From assembly GCA_009746045.1 (NCBI GenBank), contig RPFO01000065.1, positions 5,157,368-5,221,367 of the forward strand: a DNA stretch of 64,000 nt, written 5' to 3'. The notes under the pieces were generated by a model. It did not search any database, had not been told where the DNA came from, and saw nothing but the letters and a program-made list of their open reading frames with translations. The position numbers were made by a program, and so were the translations under genes. This DNA comes from Mesostigma viride (taxonomy: Eukaryota; Streptophyta; Mesostigmatophyceae; Mesostigmatales; Mesostigmataceae). Positions 18,087 to 26,979 of this stretch are shown here, piece by piece (within the stretch, counting starts at the first letter, position 1; each line of letters starts with the position of its first letter).

Positions 18087-21000
18087 ATGCCTGTCGAGCA
18101 AAAGCCCATCCAAGCCGGCAAGGCCCATAGTCTGCACTTCCGAGAGAGGGTGGCGCTGGACGTGGAGCACCGCCGGAGGGGGGTGAGGACGGTGGCTAAG
18201 ATCGCCAAGAGGTATGGGATTGACAAGAAGACAGCCATAAAGTACCACAAGTTGTGGCAGCACGACCGCACCCTCGGCCTGGATTACACCAAGGCGGAGG
18301 ACTTGAAGAAGTCAGCCCTGCGCCCCCGCGCCCGGAAGACATGGGCCAAGGAGCCGGACCAGGAGAGGGGGGGGAGGGAGGTGCGCGTGGTCTCCGCGGT
18401 GACAGAGCGCGTCCCTCCCTGGATACAAACATACGGCAAAAACGGGTGGAAGGAGGTGTCCGATCTGATCGCGCAGATACAGACGTCCCAGACCTCGTAC
18501 ATGTCCGCCGGGGACATCGCAACTGTTATCAACGCTCTGAACACGGACGCGATCAACCTGGCTGGACAGGGAGTTCCTGCCCCGCTGACCCGCATAGCCA
18601 ACGAAAGGGTTCGGGAGTTGTTCATGACCCTTCGATCCAAACTGCCGCGGGGCACGCTGTTGACCGCCGCAGACGTGCAGCGTGCCAGGCAGGAGCATAG
18701 GCTCACGTACCAGGTGGTGAATTACGATTACATTGAAAAGGAGCGACTGTACGTCAGCCAGATCACGACAGAGTTCAAGGAGGTCCAAAAACGACTGCTC
18801 GCTGAGGAATGCGTCTTTATAGACGAGTTCAGCGTCTTCATGAACACCGCCCCGACAAGGGCGTGGGCCAAGTCAGGAGAGAAGCCATACCTGAAGCGGA
18901 GAGAGCAGCGCGATACAAAGACCATCGTGTGGGCGGCGATGAAATGGCCAGAGGACCTGCGGGACGGCACGAAGGCGCCCGCGTTTTATCTGCGGATTTT
19001 CCCCCCCGTGCCCCACCGGATCAACAAACACGATCCTGGCGAGGAGAAATCCACCAACGCGGAGTTCTTCCGCCAGCAGCTATGGTGGGGCGGCATTGTT
19101 GAAATCGTCGGTGACCTTTGTAAAAAAAAACAAGGCGTTCAGAAGGGGTATCAGCTCCAGCTGGGAAGACTTAGGAAGTTTTTACGGGCACAATCAGAAG
19201 GGGAGCCAGCGGCACTGGGGGACCTGGGTCCGGCCGCGGCGGAGGGTGCAGGACCACAAGCAGACCGCGTTCCTGACGCGATCCCATTAAACGCGATCCC
19301 ATTAAACGCGATCCCAGACCAAGACACCATCCCAGACGCAAACCAAGCCGCAAACCCGCAGCCGGCACCGCGAGCACGGAGAGCAAGAGCCGCGATTCCT
19401 CGCGTTCAGTTCCTGTACGATCTGTTGACAAGACCCGAAGGGGGGAGACCGCTTAGAACGCGCAACTGGCCCCTCGTCCCTGACGAGGCCGGTTATTGGA
19501 AGGTGGCGGGGGACTCGTTCGAGCCGGACGAAAGCAGCATAAATGCCGTCAGGATGAAGAACAGATACTGGGCCTTCCTTCCCAAGGAGAGCATAAGCTC
19601 CCTTGTCAGCGGGGGCGGGGGTGCCGCCGAAAAGATCGAGTTCCTCCTGCGCCTGGCCGCGTACGATCATGCTATCCAGTCCCACGTAAAAGCGCACAAC
19701 TACGAGGTGTCTTCTCGATTCTTTGGCGAAGACCCCCCGGAGGCTCACTCGAGTTGGATGCACGGGGGGGAGAGAATCGATGTCCTTAAACTGCGGTCAG
19801 ACAAGGCGCAAGGGGGGCGAGACAACATCACGGCGCTGAAGGCGTACAAAGACGACGTGGGATCGTACGACCACGAGGAAGAGGACGAGCCCAAGGCGGC
19901 TATGAGGAAACTTTACGAGGTGTTCAAGAATGCCAGCTACAGACAGATATTCTACAATCTGTTTGCACCGTACAAAGATCAGCTTGGAAGAGAGGAGCAG
20001 AAGATGAGGGACGAGCTCCACGCGGTCCTGGGGGATGGCAAAGACGACCTGTTTGATGACGTGTATTACGAGAAGTACACGAAAGATGTGAGGGCATATG
20101 AGCGGCAGAAACGGGAATATGAGCAAAGGGGGGCGGGGCGCCCACCCAAGGAGCCCCCCCTCCCTGGGGATATCATCGAGGCATTTTACCGGCTGATGAA
20201 CTTAGAAACGAAGACATCCGGAAGCGAGATCCATAAAGCGGCGATGGCGGCGCACGTGTGGAGGCTTGTACACGTCTCCAAAGGCAGGAAGGACGATTTC
20301 TACAACGACATGAGCCTGCCGTTGCCTATCACCCTAAACGACCGCCAGGAGGCGGAGTGGAGATACGGAGATAATAACAGGATAGATCCGGATTTCAACG
20401 GAGACGCCCTTCCCGTGGCCTTTATCACGCAGGCCAACACATCATTCGGGCTTAAAATGAGATTGGAACCCTCGGCGATACCCAAGCCCGCGTTCCGGAA
20501 ATCCCAGGCTCGGGAGCGTTACATGGGCGCGCCCCCCATGAAGACGTCGAAGGTGCTTTTCCACGAGTTCATCCGCTCCCTGCCAGACAGCTTCATCGTT
20601 GGAAAGACCCTGCTGATGGACTCCGCTTCCATCCACGACCCACCCACCGTGCAGAATATAAGGGCTAACGAGGCGCTCTGGGACCCCAGACTGGTCGTTT
20701 ATCCGGCATCAGAGCTGTGTCCTCTGGCACAAACCATCCGTGAGAGGGGCGGCGGCGACGGGGTGTTGCTGCCCCCAACCAAAGCCACGTTCGATGAACG
20801 ACGCCCGGCGCTCCTGTTCACGCCCCCTTACAGCCCGCAATACAACCCGATCGAGCAAGCTTTCAACACGGGCAAGCACTTCGTTCGCAAGGAGGCGTAC
20901 GAGCATACTCGAACGAGGTACAACCTGTCCGTCGCGATCATTTGCTCCTTTCACGCGCTGATACGAACCCACGCCATCAAGAACTATATGCTGTGTTCCG

Positions 21001-21926
21001 GGTACCGCAGCGTGGACAGATCCGTCATCCCATTCGCCGACGCCGACGCCGAGCCCGTGGACCCCGACGATGAAGGAGCTCGGCAGGACATGGAGCAGAA
21101 GGAGCAGAAGTCGAGATGCGTGGGGCGCTTTGTGGATGGAAAGTACCCCGATCCCGATGCCACAGACCCCAACAGGGGGAACCGGCCATTCGAGTCCCAC
21201 GACCCCGTGCAAGCCAACAGGCGACAATACGCCTGCCCGCCAGTGGCAGCGGGGGCGAGTCCGTACAGCACGCGGCTTGTTCAGAAGCCCGGCAGCGCCG
21301 CTCGCTGCAAGCCGCCGCTGGGGGCGGACTTCACGCGCGCGTTTGATGCCACCCGGGCGGCGGGGGGGGAGGAGATTGTGCAGGTGCGTGTTGACCCTGA
21401 CGCGGACGACTGGCTGCCAGCGGTCGTGGTCAAGGCACCTCTTCCAAACCGCGACGACCGCGTCCGCGCAGACTGGAAAAAGGGGGTGACCAACGACCCG
21501 TGGTTCGTGGTGGACGTTTTGCCACCAGCGGGTGGGGTAGGGCCGAGGCAGAGGATGCGCGTCATGAGAAACCGCGTGCGCCTGTCGCCGAACGCCCAGA
21601 CAGCCGCTACACGCGAGCGGGATGATCTCCGGGACCGGGCGATGACAGTGACTGCGAACGAGCGAGCCAAGCGCGTAGGAGAGAAGGCGCAACAGAGAGG
21701 GCTGGAGTTGCAGCAGCGCGTGCAGTTGTCGGCGCCCGATCCAGGTGGCAAACGGGAGGACTTCCAGAAGGGGCTGGGGGCTCACCGGGGTGTCGTTAAG
21801 GGGGTATTGCAAACTTTGCTGGACTCAGTTTGGGGCAACACTTGGAGCAATGCAATAAGGAGCGGGTCCAAGGCGGTCCCTGAGGTCTATTCCAGGCATC
21901 TGGACTTCGGCGGGCCTTCCAATTAA
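18087..21926 (+). CDS. Very large IS630/Tc1-like DDE transposase-type protein
   Basis: 1,279 residues. The N-terminus has a helix-turn-helix (RTVAKIAKRYGIDKKTAIKYHK, about 34-55). The DDE core is recognisable: CVFIDEFSVFM (D246), LLMDSASIHD (D845) and TPPYSPQYNPIEQAF (E923), the last being the hallmark PYSPxxNPIE motif of IS630/Tc1 enzymes. About 600 residues separate the first two acids, against roughly 90-110 in ordinary family members, so a large domain is inserted. The C-terminus (about 1090-1180) has an SH3/Tudor-like look (VRVDPDADDWLPAVVV). It lies in the intact viral block with a viral-style A-tract upstream and no flanking inverted repeats, so it may be a viral gene rather than a mobile element. 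Confidence 0.8.
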   Translation: MPVEQKPIQAGKAHSLHFRERVALDVEHRRRGVRTVAKIAKRYGIDKKTAIKYHKLWQHDRTLGLDYTKAEDLKKSALRPRARKTWAKEPDQERGGREVRVVSAVTERVPPWIQTYGKNGWKEVSDLIAQIQTSQTSYMSAGDIATVINALNTDAINLAGQGVPAPLTRIANERVRELFMTLRSKLPRGTLLTAADVQRARQEHRLTYQVVNYDYIEKERLYVSQITTEFKEVQKRLLAEECVFIDEFSVFMNTAPTRAWAKSGEKPYLKRREQRDTKTIVWAAMKWPEDLRDGTKAPAFYLRIFPPVPHRINKHDPGEEKSTNAEFFRQQLWWGGIVEIVGDLCKKKQGVQKGYQLQLGRLRKFLRAQSEGEPAALGDLGPAAAEGAGPQADRVPDAIPLNAIPLNAIPDQDTIPDANQAANPQPAPRARRARAAIPRVQFLYDLLTRPEGGRPLRTRNWPLVPDEAGYWKVAGDSFEPDESSINAVRMKNRYWAFLPKESISSLVSGGGGAAEKIEFLLRLAAYDHAIQSHVKAHNYEVSSRFFGEDPPEAHSSWMHGGERIDVLKLRSDKAQGGRDNITALKAYKDDVGSYDHEEEDEPKAAMRKLYEVFKNASYRQIFYNLFAPYKDQLGREEQKMRDELHAVLGDGKDDLFDDVYYEKYTKDVRAYERQKREYEQRGAGRPPKEPPLPGDIIEAFYRLMNLETKTSGSEIHKAAMAAHVWRLVHVSKGRKDDFYNDMSLPLPITLNDRQEAEWRYGDNNRIDPDFNGDALPVAFITQANTSFGLKMRLEPSAIPKPAFRKSQARERYMGAPPMKTSKVLFHEFIRSLPDSFIVGKTLLMDSASIHDPPTVQNIRANEALWDPRLVVYPASELCPLAQTIRERGGGDGVLLPPTKATFDERRPALLFTPPYSPQYNPIEQAFNTGKHFVRKEAYEHTRTRYNLSVAIICSFHALIRTHAIKNYMLCSGYRSVDRSVIPFADADAEPVDPDDEGARQDMEQKEQKSRCVGRFVDGKYPDPDATDPNRGNRPFESHDPVQANRRQYACPPVAAGASPYSTRLVQKPGSAARCKPPLGADFTRAFDATRAAGGEEIVQVRVDPDADDWLPAVVVKAPLPNRDDRVRADWKKGVTNDPWFVVDVLPPAGGVGPRQRMRVMRNRVRLSPNAQTAATRERDDLRDRAMTVTANERAKRVGEKAQQRGLELQQRVQLSAPDPGGKREDFQKGLGAHRGVVKGVLQTLLDSVWGNTWSNAIRSGSKAVPEVYSRHLDFGGPSN

Positions 21927-21943
21927 AAAACCGGTCTTCGTTT

Positions 21944-21954
21944 AAAAAAAATAT
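21944..21954 (+). promoter_or_regulatory. A-tract promoter motif (AAAAAAAATAT)
   Basis: Ends 28 bases before the ATG at 21982; identical in sequence and spacing to the motif at 16304. Confidence 0.6.
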
Positions 21955-21981
21955 GCACATTGTAGATATACACCCGCACAC

Positions 21982-22293
21982 ATGGGGTTCCAGCGCATCG
22001 TGGCTAGTCGTAGGAAGGTGTTCAACGGCACCGCCGTAAGGACCAAGGGCGGACTGACAGCAAAGGATCTGACCAAGAACAACAGCGGCGACATCGTGTC
22101 CATCAAGAAGCGCCAAATGGGCCAGAAGTACTTCCACAACGTGCAGCCGTGGACGAAATTCGTGATGAAGGTCTGGCTGAAGAATAAGGGCACGGAGGTG
22201 TACGACCGGGTCAAGAACGTCCGGCGCCAGTACACCTACCGCGACGCCATGCTTGATGCCTCTAGGATGAAGGGCAGGCTTCGGGCGGCCTAA
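21982..22293 (+). CDS. Small basic conserved giant-virus protein, probably nucleic-acid binding
   Basis: 103 residues, strongly basic. The block SRRKVFNGTAVRTKGGLTAK followed by DLTKNNSGDIVSIKK, then QPWTKFVMKVW and NKGTEVYDRVK, matches from memory a small basic protein present in many algal NCLDVs. Its role is not established; abundance in virions and DNA binding are plausible because of charge. It follows the DDE gene by 55 bases with its own A-tract. Confidence 0.75.
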   Translation: MGFQRIVASRRKVFNGTAVRTKGGLTAKDLTKNNSGDIVSIKKRQMGQKYFHNVQPWTKFVMKVWLKNKGTEVYDRVKNVRRQYTYRDAMLDASRMKGRLRAA

Positions 22294-22475
22294 GAGTTGG
22301 TAGTCGAGCTGGTGGCGATCGGCACGCGGGGCTTTTGATACGCCCTCGTGCCGTATTTCAGGCTGTACAGGCAGGGGAAGGAGCAGAACCAGAGCCCGGA
22401 GTAGCCGTCCGCTACGGAGGTGAACCCGCCGACGTCTTCGTGGTTGTCCTTGAAGCAGAAGGCGCACTCCTTCAT
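22290..22475 (-). CDS. Small FCS/MYM-like zinc-binding protein
   Basis: 61 residues from MKECAFCF. CAFC and FCSFPC form a four-cysteine zinc site with the spacing and the FCS signature of FCS/MYM-type zinc fingers. Starting further upstream at 22529 would place it almost on the divergent gene at 22544, so the internal ATG is preferred. Its stop overlaps the end of 21982-22293 by four bases. Likely a nucleic-acid or protein-binding adaptor. Confidence 0.6.
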   Translation of the reverse strand: MKECAFCFKDNHEDVGGFTSVADGYSGLWFCSFPCLYSLKYGTRAYQKPRVPIATSSTTNS

Positions 22476-22543
22476 CGCCGCGCGCGTGTGTACATGGGCC
22501 ACATTTTCTCGCTCCGTCTGTAACCACACGGCGACTGCCGACG

Positions 22544-23047
22544 ATGGTCACGTGGGTGTTCGTCGACCTAGACCAGTGCGCCAGAGACGTTGCGCGCGTG
22601 GACCCGTCGTCATGCAGGGTGGTCGCGTACTGCGGGAGGGCGTACAGCGGACCTGTGCCTCCCCATCCCGGCGAGACCATGCGCTCCTGCTCCCTGGCTC
22701 GCGAGGCCGCCGACGCGCTGTTCCATTACGATCTGGGCAAACGCGTACAGGCGGGCAGCGTTAGGGCGCCTGACAGGGTGGTGATCGTGTCAAAGGATGC
22801 GTCCTGGTACAACGCCGAGCCGCACCTGCGGGGGGAGGGGCTGCAAGACATCCTTATCTGCTCGGGCGCCCGCGACCTACCACAGGACCTTGTTTCCCCC
22901 GTAGCGGATGTCTGTATGGGCGGGGTCGGGGCGCCCAAGTCCGAAAAGGCTTTCCACAACTTCGTCATGAATAACGTGCCCCCTGACAAAAGAGGGGAGC
23001 TCTTGGAAAAAATCAGACCTACTTCTAAGTGTCAAGGACCGACATGA
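22544..23047 (+). CDS. PIN/NYN-like domain candidate
   Basis: 167 residues. TWVFVDLDQC at the N-terminus and RVVIVSKDASWYNA in the middle recall the acidic strand ends of PIN/NYN-type RNases (a first Asp after a hydrophobic strand, later SKDxxW). If correct it would be a metal-dependent RNase. The match is by eye only and the later acidic residues are not assigned. It overlaps the next start by four bases (translational coupling style). Confidence 0.45.
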   Translation: MVTWVFVDLDQCARDVARVDPSSCRVVAYCGRAYSGPVPPHPGETMRSCSLAREAADALFHYDLGKRVQAGSVRAPDRVVIVSKDASWYNAEPHLRGEGLQDILICSGARDLPQDLVSPVADVCMGGVGAPKSEKAFHNFVMNNVPPDKRGELLEKIRPTSKCQGPT

Positions 23048-23262
23048 ACCTCTTGAACGCGACGTTGCTCTTGTTGATCCTGCTCACGGGGGTGAACTGC
23101 TGGGGAAAGGCGTGCCGGTGCCTCAAGAAGGTGCTGCTCGCGCGCGCGGAGTTCTTCAGCATGGAGAGGACACTCTTGCCTCAGCCCCCCTTGCAGGACC
23201 CCCCTTTGTCCATGGCGACCAGGGAGAGGGAGTGGGTGCAGCTAGGAGGAGACATTATCTAA
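23044..23262 (+). CDS. Small protein with N-terminal hydrophobic segment
   Basis: 72 residues. NATLLLLILLTGVNCW is a signal-anchor or signal peptide, followed by a Cys-rich basic stretch (CWGKACRCLKK) and a soluble tail. Its start overlaps the end of the preceding gene in another frame. Probably membrane or virion associated. Confidence 0.55.
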   Translation: MNLLNATLLLLILLTGVNCWGKACRCLKKVLLARAEFFSMERTLLPQPPLQDPPLSMATREREWVQLGGDII

Positions 23263-23295
23263 CGCTCATTATGAATAAAGTGCTTTTCCTTCATC

Positions 23296-23625
23296 ATGGC
23301 ATCTCAGTACGTTTTTCAGAACAGCGAGGTCGTAGGGCGGGCATGGGACCCGGAACTCGACTTCAACATCAATTACCCTGCCAACGCGTTTCCAGACTAC
23401 GTTTCTTTGGGCGGGCGACTCGACCCGTCCATTGAGTCCACCCGCATCCGGGGCGGGCCCAACGCCGTCAACCAAAACCGATCAATGTACATTGACAACC
23501 GCGTTCTCGCCCCGTACACGAACCTGTATTGGGACCAGCTCAAGAGGGGGGATCGGTGGGTGGACGGCAACCCGCCCGTTTTGACTGACGTCCCCCCGGG
23601 GATGATGCCGGGGTATTCGTACTGA
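23296..23625 (+). CDS. Hypothetical virion-type protein
   Basis: 109 residues, rich in Asn, Asp, Pro and Tyr, with no membrane span (DPELDFNINYPANAFPDYV, NQNRSMYIDNRVLAPYTNLYW). The composition suggests an extended structural protein. It lies 33 bases after the preceding gene on the same strand. No family recognised. Confidence 0.65.
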   Translation: MASQYVFQNSEVVGRAWDPELDFNINYPANAFPDYVSLGGRLDPSIESTRIRGGPNAVNQNRSMYIDNRVLAPYTNLYWDQLKRGDRWVDGNPPVLTDVPPGMMPGYSY

Positions 23626-23645
23626 CTGGTGGTCCCTAACTAAAA

Positions 23646-23652
23646 TGTGCGA
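23646..23652 (+). promoter_or_regulatory. TGTGCGA upstream motif
   Basis: Within AATGTGCGATAG, 27 bases before the ATG at 23673. Confidence 0.5.
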
Positions 23653-23672
23653 TAGAGTTACAGCAACAGACC

Positions 23673-24998
23673 ATGTTTCTTGTGATGTCCGCGGTCGCGG
23701 TGGCCGGGTACTTGCTGCGGCCGCCCCCGTACCGAAAGATGCCCCTTTCGGGCCTGCAACTAGAGAGCATACCGCCCCCACCCAAAGAACTCATCTCTCA
23801 CTCCATGTCGCTCGGCTACCCCATGGTGCCATACTACTCTGCTCGCGGCGGCTACGGCCCTGGCGAGCCAAGTTATGTCACCGCCCCCCAGAACGCCCTC
23901 GGGTACGAGCGAGACTCTTCAGGGATCAACCTGCACGTGATGCCGCCCGAGGACTACGACGGCAACCTGTCTGTTCCAGGGTGGGCGCCCAACATCCTGC
24001 CCAGTGCAGGTGGTATACCCGGCGCCGACGTGACGGACACCCCCGGGAGGTTCCTGGAGACCTGGCAGGTGCAGGGCGAGGCCAGGCCTGACAGGACGTT
24101 CCCGACGCAGCGGGAGTGGGAGGGGAACGGCGCACGGGAGCGGGATTCGCGGACGGCGCCCGACGTGCTCAACAGAAACTTCAACATCCCGGAGCCCCGT
24201 ATTCGCGTGAATCACCCCAACCCGCAGGTGGCGCATCTGGAGCAGAGGAGCATACCGACCACGAACATGGGCAAGGAGCAGCTGGCCAAGCGCGCAGGGA
24301 TGGAGCATCGGCCGCCCAACACGGAGTTCGAGGCGGGCGGGTGGGTCACCGGATCCGGCCAGGCGACGGTCCTGCCCGAGCGTTCGCTAGTGACAATGCC
24401 CCAGCCGCACGTGTCCGACGCGTACAACGGCATGGAGGGGGCCACGTTTGGAAGGCTGCAGGAGCACGAGCGAGTGGACCCCAAGCGCCTGGACATGCTG
24501 GACGCGCTGGAGTCCCACCGCGCGCCCATGGGGGATTTCGGCGTTGGCACTCAACAGATCGGGGCGCATGTGAACGCGAACCTGAGGGAGCCGGTGAAGT
24601 CCAAGGTGTACGAGAACCGCGTGTCGAGCGCGGAGTTCAGCAACCCGTACGCGTCCTACCGCGGGGGGCAGCACACGCATGTGCTCACGGACAAGGTGTT
24701 CCTGTGGCGCGACGGCAACGCGGAACTGCCTGAGACGAAGGACACAATCAAGGGGACGCAAGAGGTGGCGCGGTTCCCCAGATTGGATGAGTCGGAGCTC
24801 ACGGCGGTCGGGGTCGGCCACCCGGAGTTCTCCGTGTACAGCGCACAGGAGACGCAGCTAGGAGGGCGCGAGGAGCGTCCAGGCCGCATCGGGGCAGGGC
24901 ACGTTCCTCTCGGCTTAGACGAAACCTCACTTGTGTCTGCCTACGCCGCTCTAGACGCCAACCCGTACCACATCAGGAACGTCAACAGAACTGGTTAG
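23673..24998 (+). CDS. Large virion-type protein with N-terminal membrane anchor
   Basis: 441 residues. The N-terminus, MFLVMSAVAVAGYLL, is a signal anchor; the rest is long, Pro/Gly/Arg-rich and low in regular structure, with repeated motifs of the type RxxPxxxxxxG (PDVLNRNFNIPEPRIRVN, VYENRVSSAEFSNPYASYRG). No enzyme motif. The layout fits an NCLDV inner-membrane structural protein. It ends four bases into the convergent acidic gene. Confidence 0.7.
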   Translation: MFLVMSAVAVAGYLLRPPPYRKMPLSGLQLESIPPPPKELISHSMSLGYPMVPYYSARGGYGPGEPSYVTAPQNALGYERDSSGINLHVMPPEDYDGNLSVPGWAPNILPSAGGIPGADVTDTPGRFLETWQVQGEARPDRTFPTQREWEGNGARERDSRTAPDVLNRNFNIPEPRIRVNHPNPQVAHLEQRSIPTTNMGKEQLAKRAGMEHRPPNTEFEAGGWVTGSGQATVLPERSLVTMPQPHVSDAYNGMEGATFGRLQEHERVDPKRLDMLDALESHRAPMGDFGVGTQQIGAHVNANLREPVKSKVYENRVSSAEFSNPYASYRGGQHTHVLTDKVFLWRDGNAELPETKDTIKGTQEVARFPRLDESELTAVGVGHPEFSVYSAQETQLGGREERPGRIGAGHVPLGLDETSLVSAYAALDANPYHIRNVNRTG

Positions 24999-25285
24999 GA
25001 CTCTTCGTCTAGTGTCTCTTCGTCATCTGGCTCCTCCTCCTCGAAGCACCGGGGTTCGGCACCGTCGTCTTCCTCGTCTTCGGCACCGTCGTCTTCACAC
25101 TCCCCGTCGTCAATGAAGCTGCTCTCGTACGACCCGTCGTCTTCCTCGTAGTCCTCGTCTTCCTCGCTTTCTCCCCAGTCCTCCTCCTCGTTATCCGAAA
25201 CGTCGTCCGCTGGCCGCTCGGCGGGCTCGTATCTCTCGGGCGCCCTGACTTTCCTTCCGGATCGCGTGGTCACGGCCGATGACAT
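24995..25285 (-). CDS. Small acidic protein with basic N-terminus
   Basis: 96 residues. The start MSSAVTTRSGRKVRAPERYE is basic and matches in style the TRSGRxxxxPxRYxP opening found in several giant-virus acidic proteins; the remainder is an almost continuous Asp/Glu tract with SSFIDD. Likely a nuclear or virion protein that binds basic partners. AAAAAATCG lies about 21 bases upstream on the minus strand. Divergent from 25372. Confidence 0.65.
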   Translation of the reverse strand: MSSAVTTRSGRKVRAPERYEPAERPADDVSDNEEEDWGESEEDEDYEEDDGSYESSFIDDGECEDDGAEDEEDDGAEPRCFEEEEPDDEETLDEES

Positions 25286-25371
25286 GTTCTTGATTTGTGC
25301 ACGCGATTTTTTGTGGAGCGCATAACGCGATGCCGAATAAAAAAATCTGTGGTGTTCAATATATCGAGAGC

Positions 25372-26952
25372 ATGTCCACGCTGTATCCGTTCAAGAGCAC
25401 CGTCCTGGCGCCCACGGTGCGCTCGGAATCCTTCCAGAAGCGCGTCCAAGGGCTCGCCGGCTACATCTTTACCGAATATGAGATGGTCAAGCTGGCGAAG
25501 TACCTCCCAAATATCCGGTTTGTCGTAGAGGAGGCCCCGTTATACAAGAGGGCGATTCTGGACTCCGACAAGGCACTGCTGCGGAAACTGCAGCGTTTCG
25601 TGGCGAGCGTGTACATCTACGACCTTCTGCATAACGTCATGAGAGACCTACACGACCGTGTGCAGCGCGCGGTCAGCGGCAACTTCATCGACACCAGCCG
25701 AGCGGAGATGGCCAAGCTCGTCAACGCCTTCCGCGGGTACGTGGTTGTCGAGGCAGACAAACTCCCCATCAAAGAGGGGGAACGCCCAAGGGATCTTAAC
25801 AGGCGCGTCTACATGAAGCGCATCCCCCCGAGTGTCACGGCCTCAATCACTAACCTTGAAACTTTCACAGATGCACACTACAGGACGGGGGCGATCGAAT
25901 TTCCCGACACGTCTTTGATTGACAAGACCGCTAAGGTGAGGGTGTTTAGCCTGACCGCCGAGAACCTGCCAAGCGCCAATATGTTGTTGGGAGGGGAGCC
26001 GTCTGATGACAGCGTCCCCGCCAGGCTGCTTCAACAGCTCGCGTCACCTACTATCGACTGCTCGTACTTGTCCATGGCTCATAGATTCAGGTTATCGGAG
26101 CTCAATGTTGACTTTCCGCCACCAAACATCAACTACGATTTTCTGGAGCGCTTACAAAAATTCAACCCTGATATCTTTTCTACTACGGACAACATTGGAG
26201 ACATTCTAGATAAAATACGTGTGACGGGGGTAGAGGCAGATGCTACAGTAGAGGCACCACAAGTAGAGACGGCGGATGGAGAGGTCGCAACGTCATTCAA
26301 GGATAACCACGCAGACTGGTCTGGTTTATATTCGTATTTTAAGACGCCCCCAGAGATAGAAGTCGTTTTTCAAGGTGTTAGATTGACATCGCAGTTGTCT
26401 AACGAGAAAGGTCGAACGCCGTTTCACACGTTCACGAACGAGATAAAAAAGTTCATCGTTGATGACATCATCGCATTCAACCGAAAACGGCAGGAGGTGC
26501 TTGACATCATCGAGAAATGGTGGATGCGTCAGGGGGCATACGAGTACGTGAACGCGCTGGGCGCGGATGGGACTGACAAACCGCGCCACAAGTTCTTCTC
26601 CGACCTTGCACTAGCCGAGTATCAGTTGACCGGTGATGTAAAGTGTCCCAATGGCAATGGAGGGGTTTGGTATGAGTATGACCCCGCAAAGAGGGCTGCA
26701 TACGGAAACAAGATGCCTAAGATTGTTCCGCGGTACGTCGACATCGGTGGTGGGCAGATGGCCGTCAACCCGAATGCCCGGTTCCAGCTCTGCACGCCTT
26801 TGCGTGGGGAGACCAGCTACGCCCCCCCAAGCGGCATGCCGGCGTTTGAGGATTCGGGCATGCCGACGGGGGTGCACTATCTGGCCGCGCGGAGGTACAG
26901 GCACAAGGGATCCAGGGTGGCGCAGAAAAGGGTAGTCCGACGAAGGCGTTAA
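25372..26952 (+). CDS. Tandem paralogous structural protein, copy 1
   Basis: 526 residues from MSTLYPFKSTV; the upstream in-frame 25 codons are not used because the paralog starts at the matching MTLYPF and AAAAAAAT ends 26 bases before this ATG. N-terminal half is helical (FTEYEMVKLAKYLPNIRFVV). The C-terminus is GVHYLAARRYRHKGSRV followed by RVVRRRR, an arginine tail. Paralog of 26980-28440 along the whole length, except for an acidic low-complexity insert near 300-330. Family unknown; the tail suggests DNA or membrane contact in the virion. Confidence 0.75.
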   Translation: MSTLYPFKSTVLAPTVRSESFQKRVQGLAGYIFTEYEMVKLAKYLPNIRFVVEEAPLYKRAILDSDKALLRKLQRFVASVYIYDLLHNVMRDLHDRVQRAVSGNFIDTSRAEMAKLVNAFRGYVVVEADKLPIKEGERPRDLNRRVYMKRIPPSVTASITNLETFTDAHYRTGAIEFPDTSLIDKTAKVRVFSLTAENLPSANMLLGGEPSDDSVPARLLQQLASPTIDCSYLSMAHRFRLSELNVDFPPPNINYDFLERLQKFNPDIFSTTDNIGDILDKIRVTGVEADATVEAPQVETADGEVATSFKDNHADWSGLYSYFKTPPEIEVVFQGVRLTSQLSNEKGRTPFHTFTNEIKKFIVDDIIAFNRKRQEVLDIIEKWWMRQGAYEYVNALGADGTDKPRHKFFSDLALAEYQLTGDVKCPNGNGGVWYEYDPAKRAAYGNKMPKIVPRYVDIGGGQMAVNPNARFQLCTPLRGETSYAPPSGMPAFEDSGMPTGVHYLAARRYRHKGSRVAQKRVVRRRR

Positions 26953-26958
26953 AAATAT
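26951..26958 (+). promoter_or_regulatory. A-tract promoter motif (AAAAATAT)
   Basis: Ends 22 bases before the ATG at 26980, in the 27-base gap between the two paralogs. Confidence 0.5.
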
Positions 26959-26979
26959 ATCTAGCTGGTACTATAGAAC

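Noticed and set aside
20709..21812. 367-codon minus-strand frame inside the DDE gene
   Set aside because: Opposite strand of a gene with clear DDE motifs.
18039..21981. The DDE gene as a self-contained insertion with inverted repeats
   Set aside because: The two flanking intergenic regions were compared by eye and show no matching inverted ends or duplication.
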